From NCBI GenBank assembly GCA_945902135.1, contig CAMDMI010000006.1:1-32803 (forward strand): a stretch of 32,803 nt of DNA, in the 5' to 3' direction. Origin of the DNA: Spirosoma fluviale. Lineage in GTDB: Bacteria > Bacteroidota > Bacteroidia > Cytophagales > Flexibacteraceae. Numbering within the stretch: position 1 is the stretch's first letter; each line of letters begins with the position of its first letter. The translations under genes were made by a program, and so were the position numbers. This document shows positions 8,865 through 16,487 of the stretch, piece by piece. The notes beneath the pieces are model-generated. The model had not been told where the DNA came from. It saw only the letters and a list, made by a program, of their open reading frames with translations, and ran no database searches.

Positions 8865-9311
8865 ATGATTACCTGGAAAGAAATAATTTCATTTTGCCGT
8901 AACGGCAGCCCAGCACCAGATTCTAGAATTCTGAAAACTCAATCAGAATGGGAATCAATTCTTAGCCCTGAAGAGTTTCAAATCACAAGGTTAAAAGGCA
9001 CTGAAAGGGCTTTTTCTTCCGAAATGTGCAGCCGATTTGAGCCCGGAAAATACACTTGCGCTTGTTGCGGAACCTTGCTTTTCGACTCTGGTCAGAAATT
9101 TGAAAGTGGCAGTGGTTGGCCCTCATTTACGCAACCTATAAATCCAAATGCAGTTGGATATCATAGTGACCATTCTTTTGGAATGGAAAGAGTTGAAGTA
9201 ATCTGCAATTGCTGCGAAGCCCATCTTGGTCACATTTTTCCTGATGGGCCTGAACCATCGGGCCTAAGATATTGCATAAATGCTGTATCTCTCAGAAGAA
9301 TTATTGGATAA
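8865..9311 (+). CDS. msrB: Peptide-methionine (R)-S-oxide reductase
   Basis: This enzyme reduces the R form of methionine sulfoxide in proteins. The 148-residue sequence has the structural-zinc cysteine pairs (KYTCACCG, Cys65/Cys68, and ICNCCEAHLGH, Cys114/Cys117). The signature SGSGWPSF is present, and the catalytic Cys137 sits in RYCINAVSL. There is no signal peptide, so it acts in the cytoplasm. The residues before about 20 are not conserved in the family. It lies 42 bases after the response regulator on the same strand and may be in the same transcript, which would link it to the two-component pair. Confidence 0.95.
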   Translation: MITWKEIISFCRNGSPAPDSRILKTQSEWESILSPEEFQITRLKGTERAFSSEMCSRFEPGKYTCACCGTLLFDSGQKFESGSGWPSFTQPINPNAVGYHSDHSFGMERVEVICNCCEAHLGHIFPDGPEPSGLRYCINAVSLRRIIG

Positions 9312-9331
9312 TCTACCATTGGATAAATAAA

Positions 9332-9362
9332 TCCTACCAACTGTTCATTTGTTTTGGTAGGA
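9332..9362. terminator. Inverted repeat after msrB, possible terminator
   Basis: TCCTACCAA at 9332-9340 pairs perfectly with TTGGTAGGA at 9354-9362 around a 13-base loop. It lies 20 bases beyond the msrB stop, a normal place for a terminator. The downstream side is A-rich rather than T-rich, so it may instead be a transcript-end stabiliser. Confidence 0.4.
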
Positions 9363-9405
9363 AAATGCGTGGCTTATTACCATTGTCTCATTAAACTATT
9401 GAGAC

Positions 9406-9693
9406 ATGATTACAGCAACAAAATTACCTAGCCAATCATTTTGGCCCAAACCTCCTGAATTTGATTTAGATCCGGAGTTTTATTTTGGTCCGAGCACAAA
9501 AAAATCCAGTGCGACAATCCGAAGGATAAAAACTCCGAATCCGGAAGTTTATTTTCCAGCCTTAGATTTCAGAATTTCCTCAGAGAAAAAGGAAATCAAT
9601 CTGGACTCATCTTTTGCCTTTTTTCCGGTAGGGACAAACTCAAAGTCGGGATATTCCTTTCTCAATTTTTCCGGGCATTGGGTGATGCCTTGA
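9406..9693 (+). CDS. Small hypothetical protein
   Basis: I do not recognise this 95-residue protein. It has no signal peptide or membrane helix and is rich in proline, phenylalanine, serine and lysine. Two short related segments, PEFYFGPSTKKSS at about residues 23-35 and PEVYFPALDFRISS at about 46-59, suggest a small internal duplication of a P-E-x-Y-F unit. It sits between a hairpin after msrB and a structured gene-free region, with no ribosome-binding or promoter signal that I can point to. It may be a genuine orphan gene or a chance open frame. Confidence 0.4.
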   Translation: MITATKLPSQSFWPKPPEFDLDPEFYFGPSTKKSSATIRRIKTPNPEVYFPALDFRISSEKKEINLDSSFAFFPVGTNSKSGYSFLNFSGHWVMP

Positions 9694-9782
9694 CTAATCA
9701 CCGAAATTCAATCTTAGACAAGAGATTTTTTCTTCAAGCTGGTTCAAATAATAAAGAATCATCTGCCGAGGCAATTACTCAA

Positions 9783-9803
9783 AACTGATTTCTTGAATCA
9801 GTT
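9783..9803. repeat. Perfect hairpin, 8-bp stem
   Basis: AACTGATT at 9783-9790 is exactly complementary to AATCAGTT at 9796-9803, with a five-base loop TCTTG. No T-run follows on the plus strand. Confidence 0.6.
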
Positions 9804-9826
9804 CGAGTTTCGCTGAACCTACATCC

Positions 9827-9853
9827 TGCCAATAAAGTCCGACTTGATTGGCA
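9827..9853. repeat. 27-bp near-perfect palindrome
   Basis: The two arms TGCCAAT (9827-9833) and ATTGGCA (9847-9853) are exact complements. Inside them AAGTC (9835-9839) and GACTT (9841-9845) are too, leaving one mismatched pair (9834/9846) and a single central base. Twelve of 13 base pairs match. Such a tight dyad suits a dimeric regulator's binding site better than an RNA hairpin. Confidence 0.6.
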
Positions 9854-9897
9854 AGGTAGAATTCAAACCCAATTCAAATCTGCCATTTCATCTGATA

Positions 9898-9921
9898 CCG
9901 GGAAACTTGTACTACTCCCGG
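9898..9921. repeat. Inverted repeat, 6-bp arms
   Basis: CCGGGA at 9898-9903 pairs with TCCCGG at 9916-9921 over a 12-base loop. This is the weakest of the three dyads in this spacer. Confidence 0.4.
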
Positions 9922-10001
9922 CTTTGGGTAAATCCTCTTAAGCCAACTCAACAAGCGCTTTAAACTTCATGCAATTTTCATCTTAATAATTCTAAACTAT
10001 C

Positions 10002-13000
10002 ATGTTAAAAAAGTCAGTTATGCAGCTCCTTTGCTGGGGCAGCCTGAGCGTTTTCGCTCAAAATTCAAAGGAAATGTCCAGCTTCAAAGCTGAGGCAGAT
10101 GTGGTTCTGAAAGGAATCAACCAGTATCCAGTTACAACCGGCATACTGTACAACCGGGTTTTTCCGGTCTCGGGTTTAGGCCAAAACACAGAAGACATTC
10201 CGGATAAATGGAATGCAGGCAGATTTACACAGGCTGTCCATGAGCTTGAAGAGGCAATGTTGATCAAACTTTCCAATCCGATTGCAAAGTCGCTTTCCTC
10301 CGATTACCGAAAAGCAAGTCTTTCCGGCGACATGCACATCTTAAGTTTCAATACGATTGTGGAGGAACTGGATACCACCAAAATAAAGGACAGCACCATT
10401 TTTGTTGGAAACCGCATTATTACCTTCGATCCAAAACCAGGTTCTTCAAGTCCTTTTATAAAACAAGGGCTGAGTGCGGCGGCAATTATGAATTATGAGG
10501 CACTTACAATCGGAAAACAATATCGATTTTTCTACCCCAAAAACATTCCACTTGGGTTCGAATCGAAAAATCCGATTAAGGCCAGAATTCGGTTCGGTTT
10601 AGGCGAATGGGAAAACCTCCAACCAAACACTCCCCTACTAAAAACATTTGTTTCAAAAGGAGAGCTAAGCATTCAGATTGAGATTGGATGGGAAGGCGGA
10701 GAAACCACAACCTTTGATAACCAGCTGGAAATTACCTCTACGGAACCATGCTCCAACTCTGATGCTTTTTTTAGACCAGATGAGTGCCCAGATTGGTATT
10801 CCAATCCTAAATATGCCCCAAGTTGGCCAAGCAATGCCATTCAGGCAGGAATTGCTTTCAACGGCATCAACGGAAAAGGCGAGGTATATCATTATATGAG
10901 AAACGGTAACACTTCCACAAGCCAAAATCCTGTCTATAAAAACCCCATCATTTTTGTGGATGGAATTGATTTTGGAGACACCAGAAAGGGACAAGTTATT
11001 TATGGAAAATACCTTAGTTATCTACCAGAAATTGGTGCCCCAGCCAGTGTTAATCTTGGGTCTAATTTGAGATATGAAGGCATGGATATTCTGATTTTAA
11101 ATTTCCCAGATGGTACAATTCCAGCAAATGTAGCGGCAGGAAAAGCAAATCAAGGAATTGATGGCGGCAGCGATTACATCGAACGCAATGCCATGGTCTT
11201 GGTAAAGCTCATTCAGCAGATAAATCAAAATCTTCAACCGGGCAGTTCCAAAATAACCATTGTCGGACCCAGCATGGGTGGCCTTATAGCAAAATATGCG
11301 CTGGCCTACATGGAAAAGAATGCAGCGAGCACCGGAAACCACAACTGCGGACTATTTATATCGCAGGATTCCCCGCACATGGGTGCAAATATTCCTATTG
11401 GATTGCAGCAACTATTAAAAAATTTGGCAGGAATCAATATTCAAGAGGCAGAGATAATTTGGGACAACCTCAATACACCTGCTGCTTGTGAACTTTTAAT
11501 TGATCATGAAAACCGATCTGAATTGAATATTGCACATGAAATTCGAAATTCCTATTTACAGAATACGATCTCAAACAGCTTACCAGGAAGTTTCGGTTGG
11601 CCTATACAACCGGGATTAAGAAAGGTGGCCCTTTCCAATGGCAACCTAAATGGCATTGGTGTATTGGGAAAATTAAACCCGAATGTGCCCATTTTGGGAG
11701 GTGCAGAAATGGTAAATTTCAGGCTATCGGTTAGAAAGACCGGCACAATAGTTTTGGCAATGGCTGTTTTTGGAGGTGGTTTTTTATTGCCGCCTGCACT
11801 CCTTATTAAAAGTTTAAATTTAACATGGAAAGGATATTATGCACCTCAGGCAAATGCTACATCCAAAACTATGGAGGTCAAACTCGGGTTTACTGCATTA
11901 AATGAGGATATTGATATTTTTTCTAATACCAAGGACCGCCGAGCATTTGATAGTGGAGTTTCACTAGATGGAGCGCCTGGAGGGGTTTCTAATAGCACTC
12001 AGCAGTTCACTGATGTATTGTATAAAGGAATGAATGTTCCTGGAGATTGGGTTCGACTGGATGTTTTTTATGGTGATAAATTCCATTCATTTATTCCAGT
12101 GAAAAGTGCCCTAGCCTTCCACTGGAACACAAATGGGATAACAAATCTTGGAGAAGATTTATCCAACAGAAATCTTGTTTGTACTGGGGAAATTCCATTC
12201 GACGCTTTTTATAGCAGCCCTTACAACGATGCGCATATTCACCTTACTGAGGCGGCGGTGCAATTCATATACAGCCAATTAAATTACACACCGCCTCCCG
12301 GAGGAACCTCGTATCCGGCAACGATTGTTGGCCCAAAAGCTGTTGCCGCTGGCTCTGTCACCAAATTCTCTGCAGAATATCAAGGTAATTTACAGTTCCG
12401 CACCACATGGAATATTTCTCAGTCTTCCGGAGTCATTACCCAACTAACAAACCCATTCAGTCAATCCTGCAATGTATTGGTGAGCTCTGGAACTGGCCAG
12501 GATTATGGATTCTATGTTGTAACAGTAACAACCGAGGTTCGCGCCCTTACTGGTGAATGGATTTGTGCAGGCAAGAAATCTCAGAAAGTGAATGTACGAA
12601 AAATCGCATTTATGGGAATGATTTACTCCCACTGCCTCGGAAACCTAAAGCAAGGTTGTAGTTATTTTGTATACTCAGGAACGCCTGTTTACAGTAATTT
12701 AACAAATGGAGTAAGCCATAAAGGCTATGAATGGCAAATTTCAAAATATTCAAATTCTGATTTTTCTAGTTCCTGCTGGCAAGGTAATCTTACAATTGCC
12801 AATGTTTCGCACTGGGATCCAACAGTGCAGAAAGCAATGATTTCCCTCGTTGTTAATGCCATGTCTGGCAATGTCTATATTTATTATGTAAGGGTGCGAA
12901 ACATAATGACGATTCCTAATCCAGATTATGGCCAACCAGGAGAACCTGAAACACTTATAATTGAAGGTGTTTGGAAAATGGTCCAGCTCGAAACAGAAGT

Positions 13001-13808
13001 AATCAATGGCCCTGATTGTCCACCATGCAATGGAATTATTGCTGTGGAACCTCCGATAGCCAGATTTGGAATAGATGATGCGGTGAGCATTACACCACCA
13101 TCTGGGTTTCAGCTACCAGCAAGGCTTAAATTATATGATGAAAAAGACTTGCTTGTCAGTGACATTAAGGTCATAAGCCAACCGATGAACATCGAACTTA
13201 AAAGCCTGGAAATTGGACATTATAAAATCGTTTTGGAGTCTGGAGATGAAATTTATAAATCCGGATTCTGGCTTACCAGCAATATGGACCAAATGATTCT
13301 AACCTCCCCACAGATCCTAAAAATAGACCAAGACAAGGAAGAAAGGATTCGAATTGTAGATTCAAAATTTCTGGAGAACGGAATGGGTTGTTATGAAGCC
13401 ACAATGAATAATTTATCGACCAATGAATCCAGCAATTGGACAGGCTACCTTGAAGAGTTTTCGATTCCAGCCAATGAGCTAAATGAAGGCGAATACGAAA
13501 TTTTGCTAAAAAATTCGGCTGATGAATTGCTTACAGGACGATTTGTTGTGCTATCTAAAGGTCAGGACCCTGTAAGTCTGAAACCAAATCCAGCAGGAGA
13601 TCTGGTTGAAGTGCATATTCCCGGATTAAATCCATGGGCCAATGGAACTAGGTTAAAGGTCAGAGATCTTTTTGGTCAGGTTTTAATTGACCAGGAAATT
13701 CAAGGTGAAACCGTTTCCCTTGACTTAAGTGAACTAAAACCCAACCTTTACCTGCTTCAAGTAAATGATGGAAATGGAATCCAGAATGTCTGGTTCCGAA
13801 AAGAATAA
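10002..13808 (+). CDS. Large exported lipase-like (alpha/beta hydrolase) protein with T9SS type A sorting domain
   Basis: This is a 1268-residue protein with a signal peptide at residues 1-20 (cleavage after VFAQ). A hydrolase domain lies at about residues 315-760: the nucleophile elbow ITIVGPSMGGLIAKY puts the catalytic serine at 424, and His745 or His747 in NDAHIHL is the likely catalytic histidine. The GxSxGG elbow and the following QDSPHMG resemble PGAP1-like lipases and esterases. Residues about 765-1190 look like beta-sandwich modules. The C-terminus from about 1195 (KPNPAGDLVEV to NVWFRKE) is a T9SS type A sorting domain, so the protein is sent to the cell surface or medium. Substrate unknown. 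It stands as a single transcription unit with its own strong terminator. Confidence 0.85.
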   Translation: MLKKSVMQLLCWGSLSVFAQNSKEMSSFKAEADVVLKGINQYPVTTGILYNRVFPVSGLGQNTEDIPDKWNAGRFTQAVHELEEAMLIKLSNPIAKSLSSDYRKASLSGDMHILSFNTIVEELDTTKIKDSTIFVGNRIITFDPKPGSSSPFIKQGLSAAAIMNYEALTIGKQYRFFYPKNIPLGFESKNPIKARIRFGLGEWENLQPNTPLLKTFVSKGELSIQIEIGWEGGETTTFDNQLEITSTEPCSNSDAFFRPDECPDWYSNPKYAPSWPSNAIQAGIAFNGINGKGEVYHYMRNGNTSTSQNPVYKNPIIFVDGIDFGDTRKGQVIYGKYLSYLPEIGAPASVNLGSNLRYEGMDILILNFPDGTIPANVAAGKANQGIDGGSDYIERNAMVLVKLIQQINQNLQPGSSKITIVGPSMGGLIAKYALAYMEKNAASTGNHNCGLFISQDSPHMGANIPIGLQQLLKNLAGINIQEAEIIWDNLNTPAACELLIDHENRSELNIAHEIRNSYLQNTISNSLPGSFGWPIQPGLRKVALSNGNLNGIGVLGKLNPNVPILGGAEMVNFRLSVRKTGTIVLAMAVFGGGFLLPPALLIKSLNLTWKGYYAPQANATSKTMEVKLGFTALNEDIDIFSNTKDRRAFDSGVSLDGAPGGVSNSTQQFTDVLYKGMNVPGDWVRLDVFYGDKFHSFIPVKSALAFHWNTNGITNLGEDLSNRNLVCTGEIPFDAFYSSPYNDAHIHLTEAAVQFIYSQLNYTPPPGGTSYPATIVGPKAVAAGSVTKFSAEYQGNLQFRTTWNISQSSGVITQLTNPFSQSCNVLVSSGTGQDYGFYVVTVTTEVRALTGEWICAGKKSQKVNVRKIAFMGMIYSHCLGNLKQGCSYFVYSGTPVYSNLTNGVSHKGYEWQISKYSNSDFSSSCWQGNLTIANVSHWDPTVQKAMISLVVNAMSGNVYIYYVRVRNIMTIPNPDYGQPGEPETLIIEGVWKMVQLETEVINGPDCPPCNGIIAVEPPIARFGIDDAVSITPPSGFQLPARLKLYDEKDLLVSDIKVISQPMNIELKSLEIGHYKIVLESGDEIYKSGFWLTSNMDQMILTSPQILKIDQDKEERIRIVDSKFLENGMGCYEATMNNLSTNESSNWTGYLEEFSIPANELNEGEYEILLKNSADELLTGRFVVLSKGQDPVSLKPNPAGDLVEVHIPGLNPWANGTRLKVRDLFGQVLIDQEIQGETVSLDLSELKPNLYLLQVNDGNGIQNVWFRKE

Positions 13809-13826
13809 TCTTGTAAATATTTACTT

Positions 13827-13862
13827 AAAAGGCTACCCAAATTTTGGGTAGCCTTTTTCTTT
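13827..13862 (+). terminator. Strong intrinsic terminator after the T9SS lipase-like gene
   Basis: AAAAGGCTACCCAA at 13827-13840 pairs perfectly with TTGGGTAGCCTTTT at 13844-13857 around a three-base loop, and the T-run continues after it. It begins 18 bases past the stop codon. Confidence 0.9.
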
Positions 13863-13921
13863 TTGAAGAAAGCAGTTTATAGAATCGGTCCAAGGTGCCA
13901 TATTTGCCCATGCACCAAACC

Positions 13922-15103
13922 ATGATGACAACCAACCTTTTTGGGAATGGCAATGTCGACCTAAAAATCCTGCGTGAAAGGGCTTATAATCTTCGCTGGG
14001 CATCTGTGCCTGAAGGCGTGATTCCATTAACCGCAGCAGATCCTGATTTTCCATGTGCCGAGCCCATTCGGAATGCCATCCAAAAATTTACATCCAGTGG
14101 GTATTTTTGTTATTCCCCACCCGAAGGATATGGCTTTTTCAAAGAGTCAATTTCCCGTTTTTTTAAAAATAACAGGAATCTCAATTACGACCCGGCTAGC
14201 ATTCTGCCGGTAGACTCTGCGGCAGCCGGAATTTTCATGACATGCAAAGCCTTTCTAAAACCGGGAGATGAAGCCATCGTTTTCGACCCAATTGATTTTC
14301 TTTTCCGGCATTCAATTGAAGCCCTTGGTGCCAAGGCAATTCCATTTGCAGTTCCATTAAGCCCTGACGGCATAATGAATTTTCAACAGCTCGAATTGCT
14401 GGTTGGGCCCGCAACAAAAATGATTTGCGTCTGCAATCCACTGAATCCTACTGGAAAAGTCCTGACTAAAGCTGAGCTACAGGAACTTGCAAAGTTTGCC
14501 CAAAAACATAATCTGATAATCTTATCGGATGAAATCTGGAGTGACATCGTATTCAATCCTGCAGAATTTACTTCCATCGCAGCAATTGGCGAAGACGCTT
14601 TTAACCGGACCATCACCATCACTGGATATAGCAAATCATATGGGCTTGCCGGACTTCGAGTAGGTGCAGTAATGGCTCCAGACCCGGAAAAATTCAAAAT
14701 GATTTTAACAAGCTCGGGGCACGAATCAACTGTTCACGGATGCAATAGTCTTGGTCAGGTTGCTGCTACTGCTGCGCTCGACGAATGCAGCGGGTGGTTG
14801 TCATCCTTTAAAGAGCATCTTTTTGCCATGCGAAATATCACGGTGAATGAAATCAACCAAATTCCAGGAATTACTTGTCCAAGCCCCGATGGATGTTATC
14901 TTGTTTTTCCAGACATCCGCAAAACAGGATTTACGCCTGTTGAATTGCAGGAAAAACTCCTGAAAGAAGCCAAAGTTGCCATTGTTCCGGGTCTTCCAAG
15001 ATGGTTTGGAGATATGGCCGATGGACACATTAGAATTTGTTTTTCCACTTCAGAAGAAATCTTATCTGAAGCATTGTTCAGGATAAAAGCTTGCTTAAGT
15101 TAA
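13922..15103 (+). CDS. PLP-dependent aminotransferase, class I/II fold
   Basis: The fold-type I signature is clear: CNPLNPTGKV, then LSDEIWSDIVF with the PLP-binding aspartate, and ITGYSKSYGLAGLRVG with the Schiff-base lysine at residue 238. Near the N-terminus IPLTAADPDFP matches the substrate-side loop of aspartate/aromatic and MalY/PatB-like enzymes, so either transaminase or C-S lyase activity is possible. The length is 393 residues from the ATG at 13922. The frame runs back to a GTG at 13895 and an ATG at 13910, but a -7-like CATATTTG at 13899-13906 lies there, so I favour the later start. An FAD monooxygenase gene begins four bases after the stop, so the two are almost certainly co-transcribed. 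Confidence 0.88.
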   Translation: MMTTNLFGNGNVDLKILRERAYNLRWASVPEGVIPLTAADPDFPCAEPIRNAIQKFTSSGYFCYSPPEGYGFFKESISRFFKNNRNLNYDPASILPVDSAAAGIFMTCKAFLKPGDEAIVFDPIDFLFRHSIEALGAKAIPFAVPLSPDGIMNFQQLELLVGPATKMICVCNPLNPTGKVLTKAELQELAKFAQKHNLIILSDEIWSDIVFNPAEFTSIAAIGEDAFNRTITITGYSKSYGLAGLRVGAVMAPDPEKFKMILTSSGHESTVHGCNSLGQVAATAALDECSGWLSSFKEHLFAMRNITVNEINQIPGITCPSPDGCYLVFPDIRKTGFTPVELQEKLLKEAKVAIVPGLPRWFGDMADGHIRICFSTSEEILSEALFRIKACLS

Positions 15104-15107
15104 TTAT

Positions 15108-16205
15108 ATGAAGATCGTAATAATTGGAGGTGGAATTGCTGGTCTGGCGCTCGCCAACCTTTTGCTCAGAAAAGGTCTGGAAGTTAGCCTTCACGAGAGA
15201 GAGTCTGGAAATCTGGCGAAAGGACATGCATTCCTTATGCATCCTGCAGGAATTTCAATTTTGGAGGAACTGGGCAACTGCAAATCAGAAGTTCCAATAC
15301 CCGGACAGAAAATTAAGGATGTAATCATCAGCCGGCCCGATTTATCAGAGGAGAGAAAAACTGAACTGGGAAATTGGCTCTGCCTCAGCAGGTCAGAAAC
15401 TGTACAATACCTAAACTACCTTCTACCTGCAGGAATAGTAAAATTCGGACACAGTTTTTCCCATTTTGAATATGAAGATGGCAAAGCAACTAAAGTGGTT
15501 TTCGAAAATGGCGAATCAGAAAAAGGTGATTTATTCATCGCCTCAGATGGGGCAAGATCGGCAGTTCGACAATCCCTCTTCGGACAAACTGAATTCTCAC
15601 CGGTAGAAGTAAAAGAAATTGTGGGGGTGGTAAAACTTCCCCGCCTGATTGAAAGTGCGCCCAATACCTTTCGAAAATTCGTTAGCCACAACAAAGGTTT
15701 GGCACTTGGCTATGTCCCTTGTGGACACGATAAGCTGGTTTGGTTTATGCAATTTGATGTTCGTTTTCAGGCGAATCCAGAAGAATCTCCCCAAAATCTA
15801 GAGGCCCTTTGCAGAGAACTTTTACAAGAATTTCCTGAAGTAGTTACCGGAATCCTTGATGCAAATGACTTTTCGAATGTGTATGTCTGGAATTCTACCG
15901 ATTTCGAATTGCTTCCAGAATTTCACAAATCGAATGTAATCCTGATTGGTGATGCAGCCCATGTGGCATTGCCATTTACCAGTGCAGGCACAACCAATGC
16001 ACTGCAAGATGCATCTACACTTGCTGGCCTAATTGAAATTGGGATGGATGTTGAGAATGCTGCAAAAAAGTTCTATTCAGTGAGAGCCCCGCTTGTGGGA
16101 GAGCATATTGAATTTGGAAGATCCATAAAAAATGAATTTCTAAATCCCTCAGAAGATTCAAATGGACCGATTATTCCCCTGATTCAAAATTTGAAAAAGG
16201 TATAA
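15108..16205 (+). CDS. FAD-dependent monooxygenase (PHBH-like group A flavoprotein)
   Basis: This 365-residue flavoprotein has the three classic motifs: the dinucleotide-binding IGGGIAGLALANLL at residues 5-18, the DG motif FIASDGARSAVRQ, and the GD motif LIGDAAHVALPFTSAGT. Group A enzymes hydroxylate aromatic or similar substrates using FAD, NAD(P)H and oxygen. The protein is at the short end of the family and shows no membrane anchor. Its tight coupling to the aminotransferase suggests they act on the same amino-acid-derived compound, but the substrate cannot be read from the sequence. A strong terminator follows directly. Confidence 0.88.
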   Translation: MKIVIIGGGIAGLALANLLLRKGLEVSLHERESGNLAKGHAFLMHPAGISILEELGNCKSEVPIPGQKIKDVIISRPDLSEERKTELGNWLCLSRSETVQYLNYLLPAGIVKFGHSFSHFEYEDGKATKVVFENGESEKGDLFIASDGARSAVRQSLFGQTEFSPVEVKEIVGVVKLPRLIESAPNTFRKFVSHNKGLALGYVPCGHDKLVWFMQFDVRFQANPEESPQNLEALCRELLQEFPEVVTGILDANDFSNVYVWNSTDFELLPEFHKSNVILIGDAAHVALPFTSAGTTNALQDASTLAGLIEIGMDVENAAKKFYSVRAPLVGEHIEFGRSIKNEFLNPSEDSNGPIIPLIQNLKKV

Positions 16206-16208
16206 AAA

Positions 16209-16243
16209 AAATAAGCCTCCCCGCAAGGCGGGGAGGCTTATTT
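16209..16243 (+). terminator. Intrinsic terminator after the FAD monooxygenase
   Basis: AAATAAGCCTCCCCGC at 16209-16224 pairs with GCGGGGAGGCTTATTT at 16228-16243 over a three-base loop. The GC-rich core begins ten bases after the stop codon. The stem has A and T flanks on both sides, so it could work in both directions. Confidence 0.9.
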
Positions 16244-16287
16244 GATAATAAATTGGGTAAATTAAGAAAGCTGTTTTTTTCGGTTTT

Positions 16288-16381
16288 TTCAAGATGGCTT
16301 GAATTCTTGTAGACCTTCAAGCTATCAGAATCCAAATGTGTTCCTTCAAGCCTTCTAAAAAAAAACCAAGTGGCCTTCAAG
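16288..16381. repeat. Four spaced copies of TTCAAG in a convergent spacer
   Basis: TTCAAG occurs at 16288, 16316, 16345 and 16376, spaced 28, 29 and 31 bases. The last three are within CCTTCAAG. The spacer lies between two converging gene ends, so these are not promoter elements for either neighbour. Nothing else is recognisable between the terminator and 16487. Confidence 0.35.
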
Positions 16382-16487
16382 TGGAATATTTTGAGCCTAT
16401 TTTTTTATACCAATTTGATTTAAAACACATTAATACAAAAATCTAAACCCTAAAAAGTGGATGCTTGTTGCAAATAAGTGGTGATAT

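Larger units (their letters stand above)
9694..10001. other. Gene-free 308-base spacer with clustered inverted repeats
   Basis: No coding frame is visible here. Within about 140 bases it holds three separate dyads, listed individually: 9783-9803, 9827-9853 and 9898-9921. It leads directly into the T9SS-exported protein at 10002, so it could be a structured 5' leader or contain operator sites. No TAnnTTTG element is seen in it. Confidence 0.6.
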
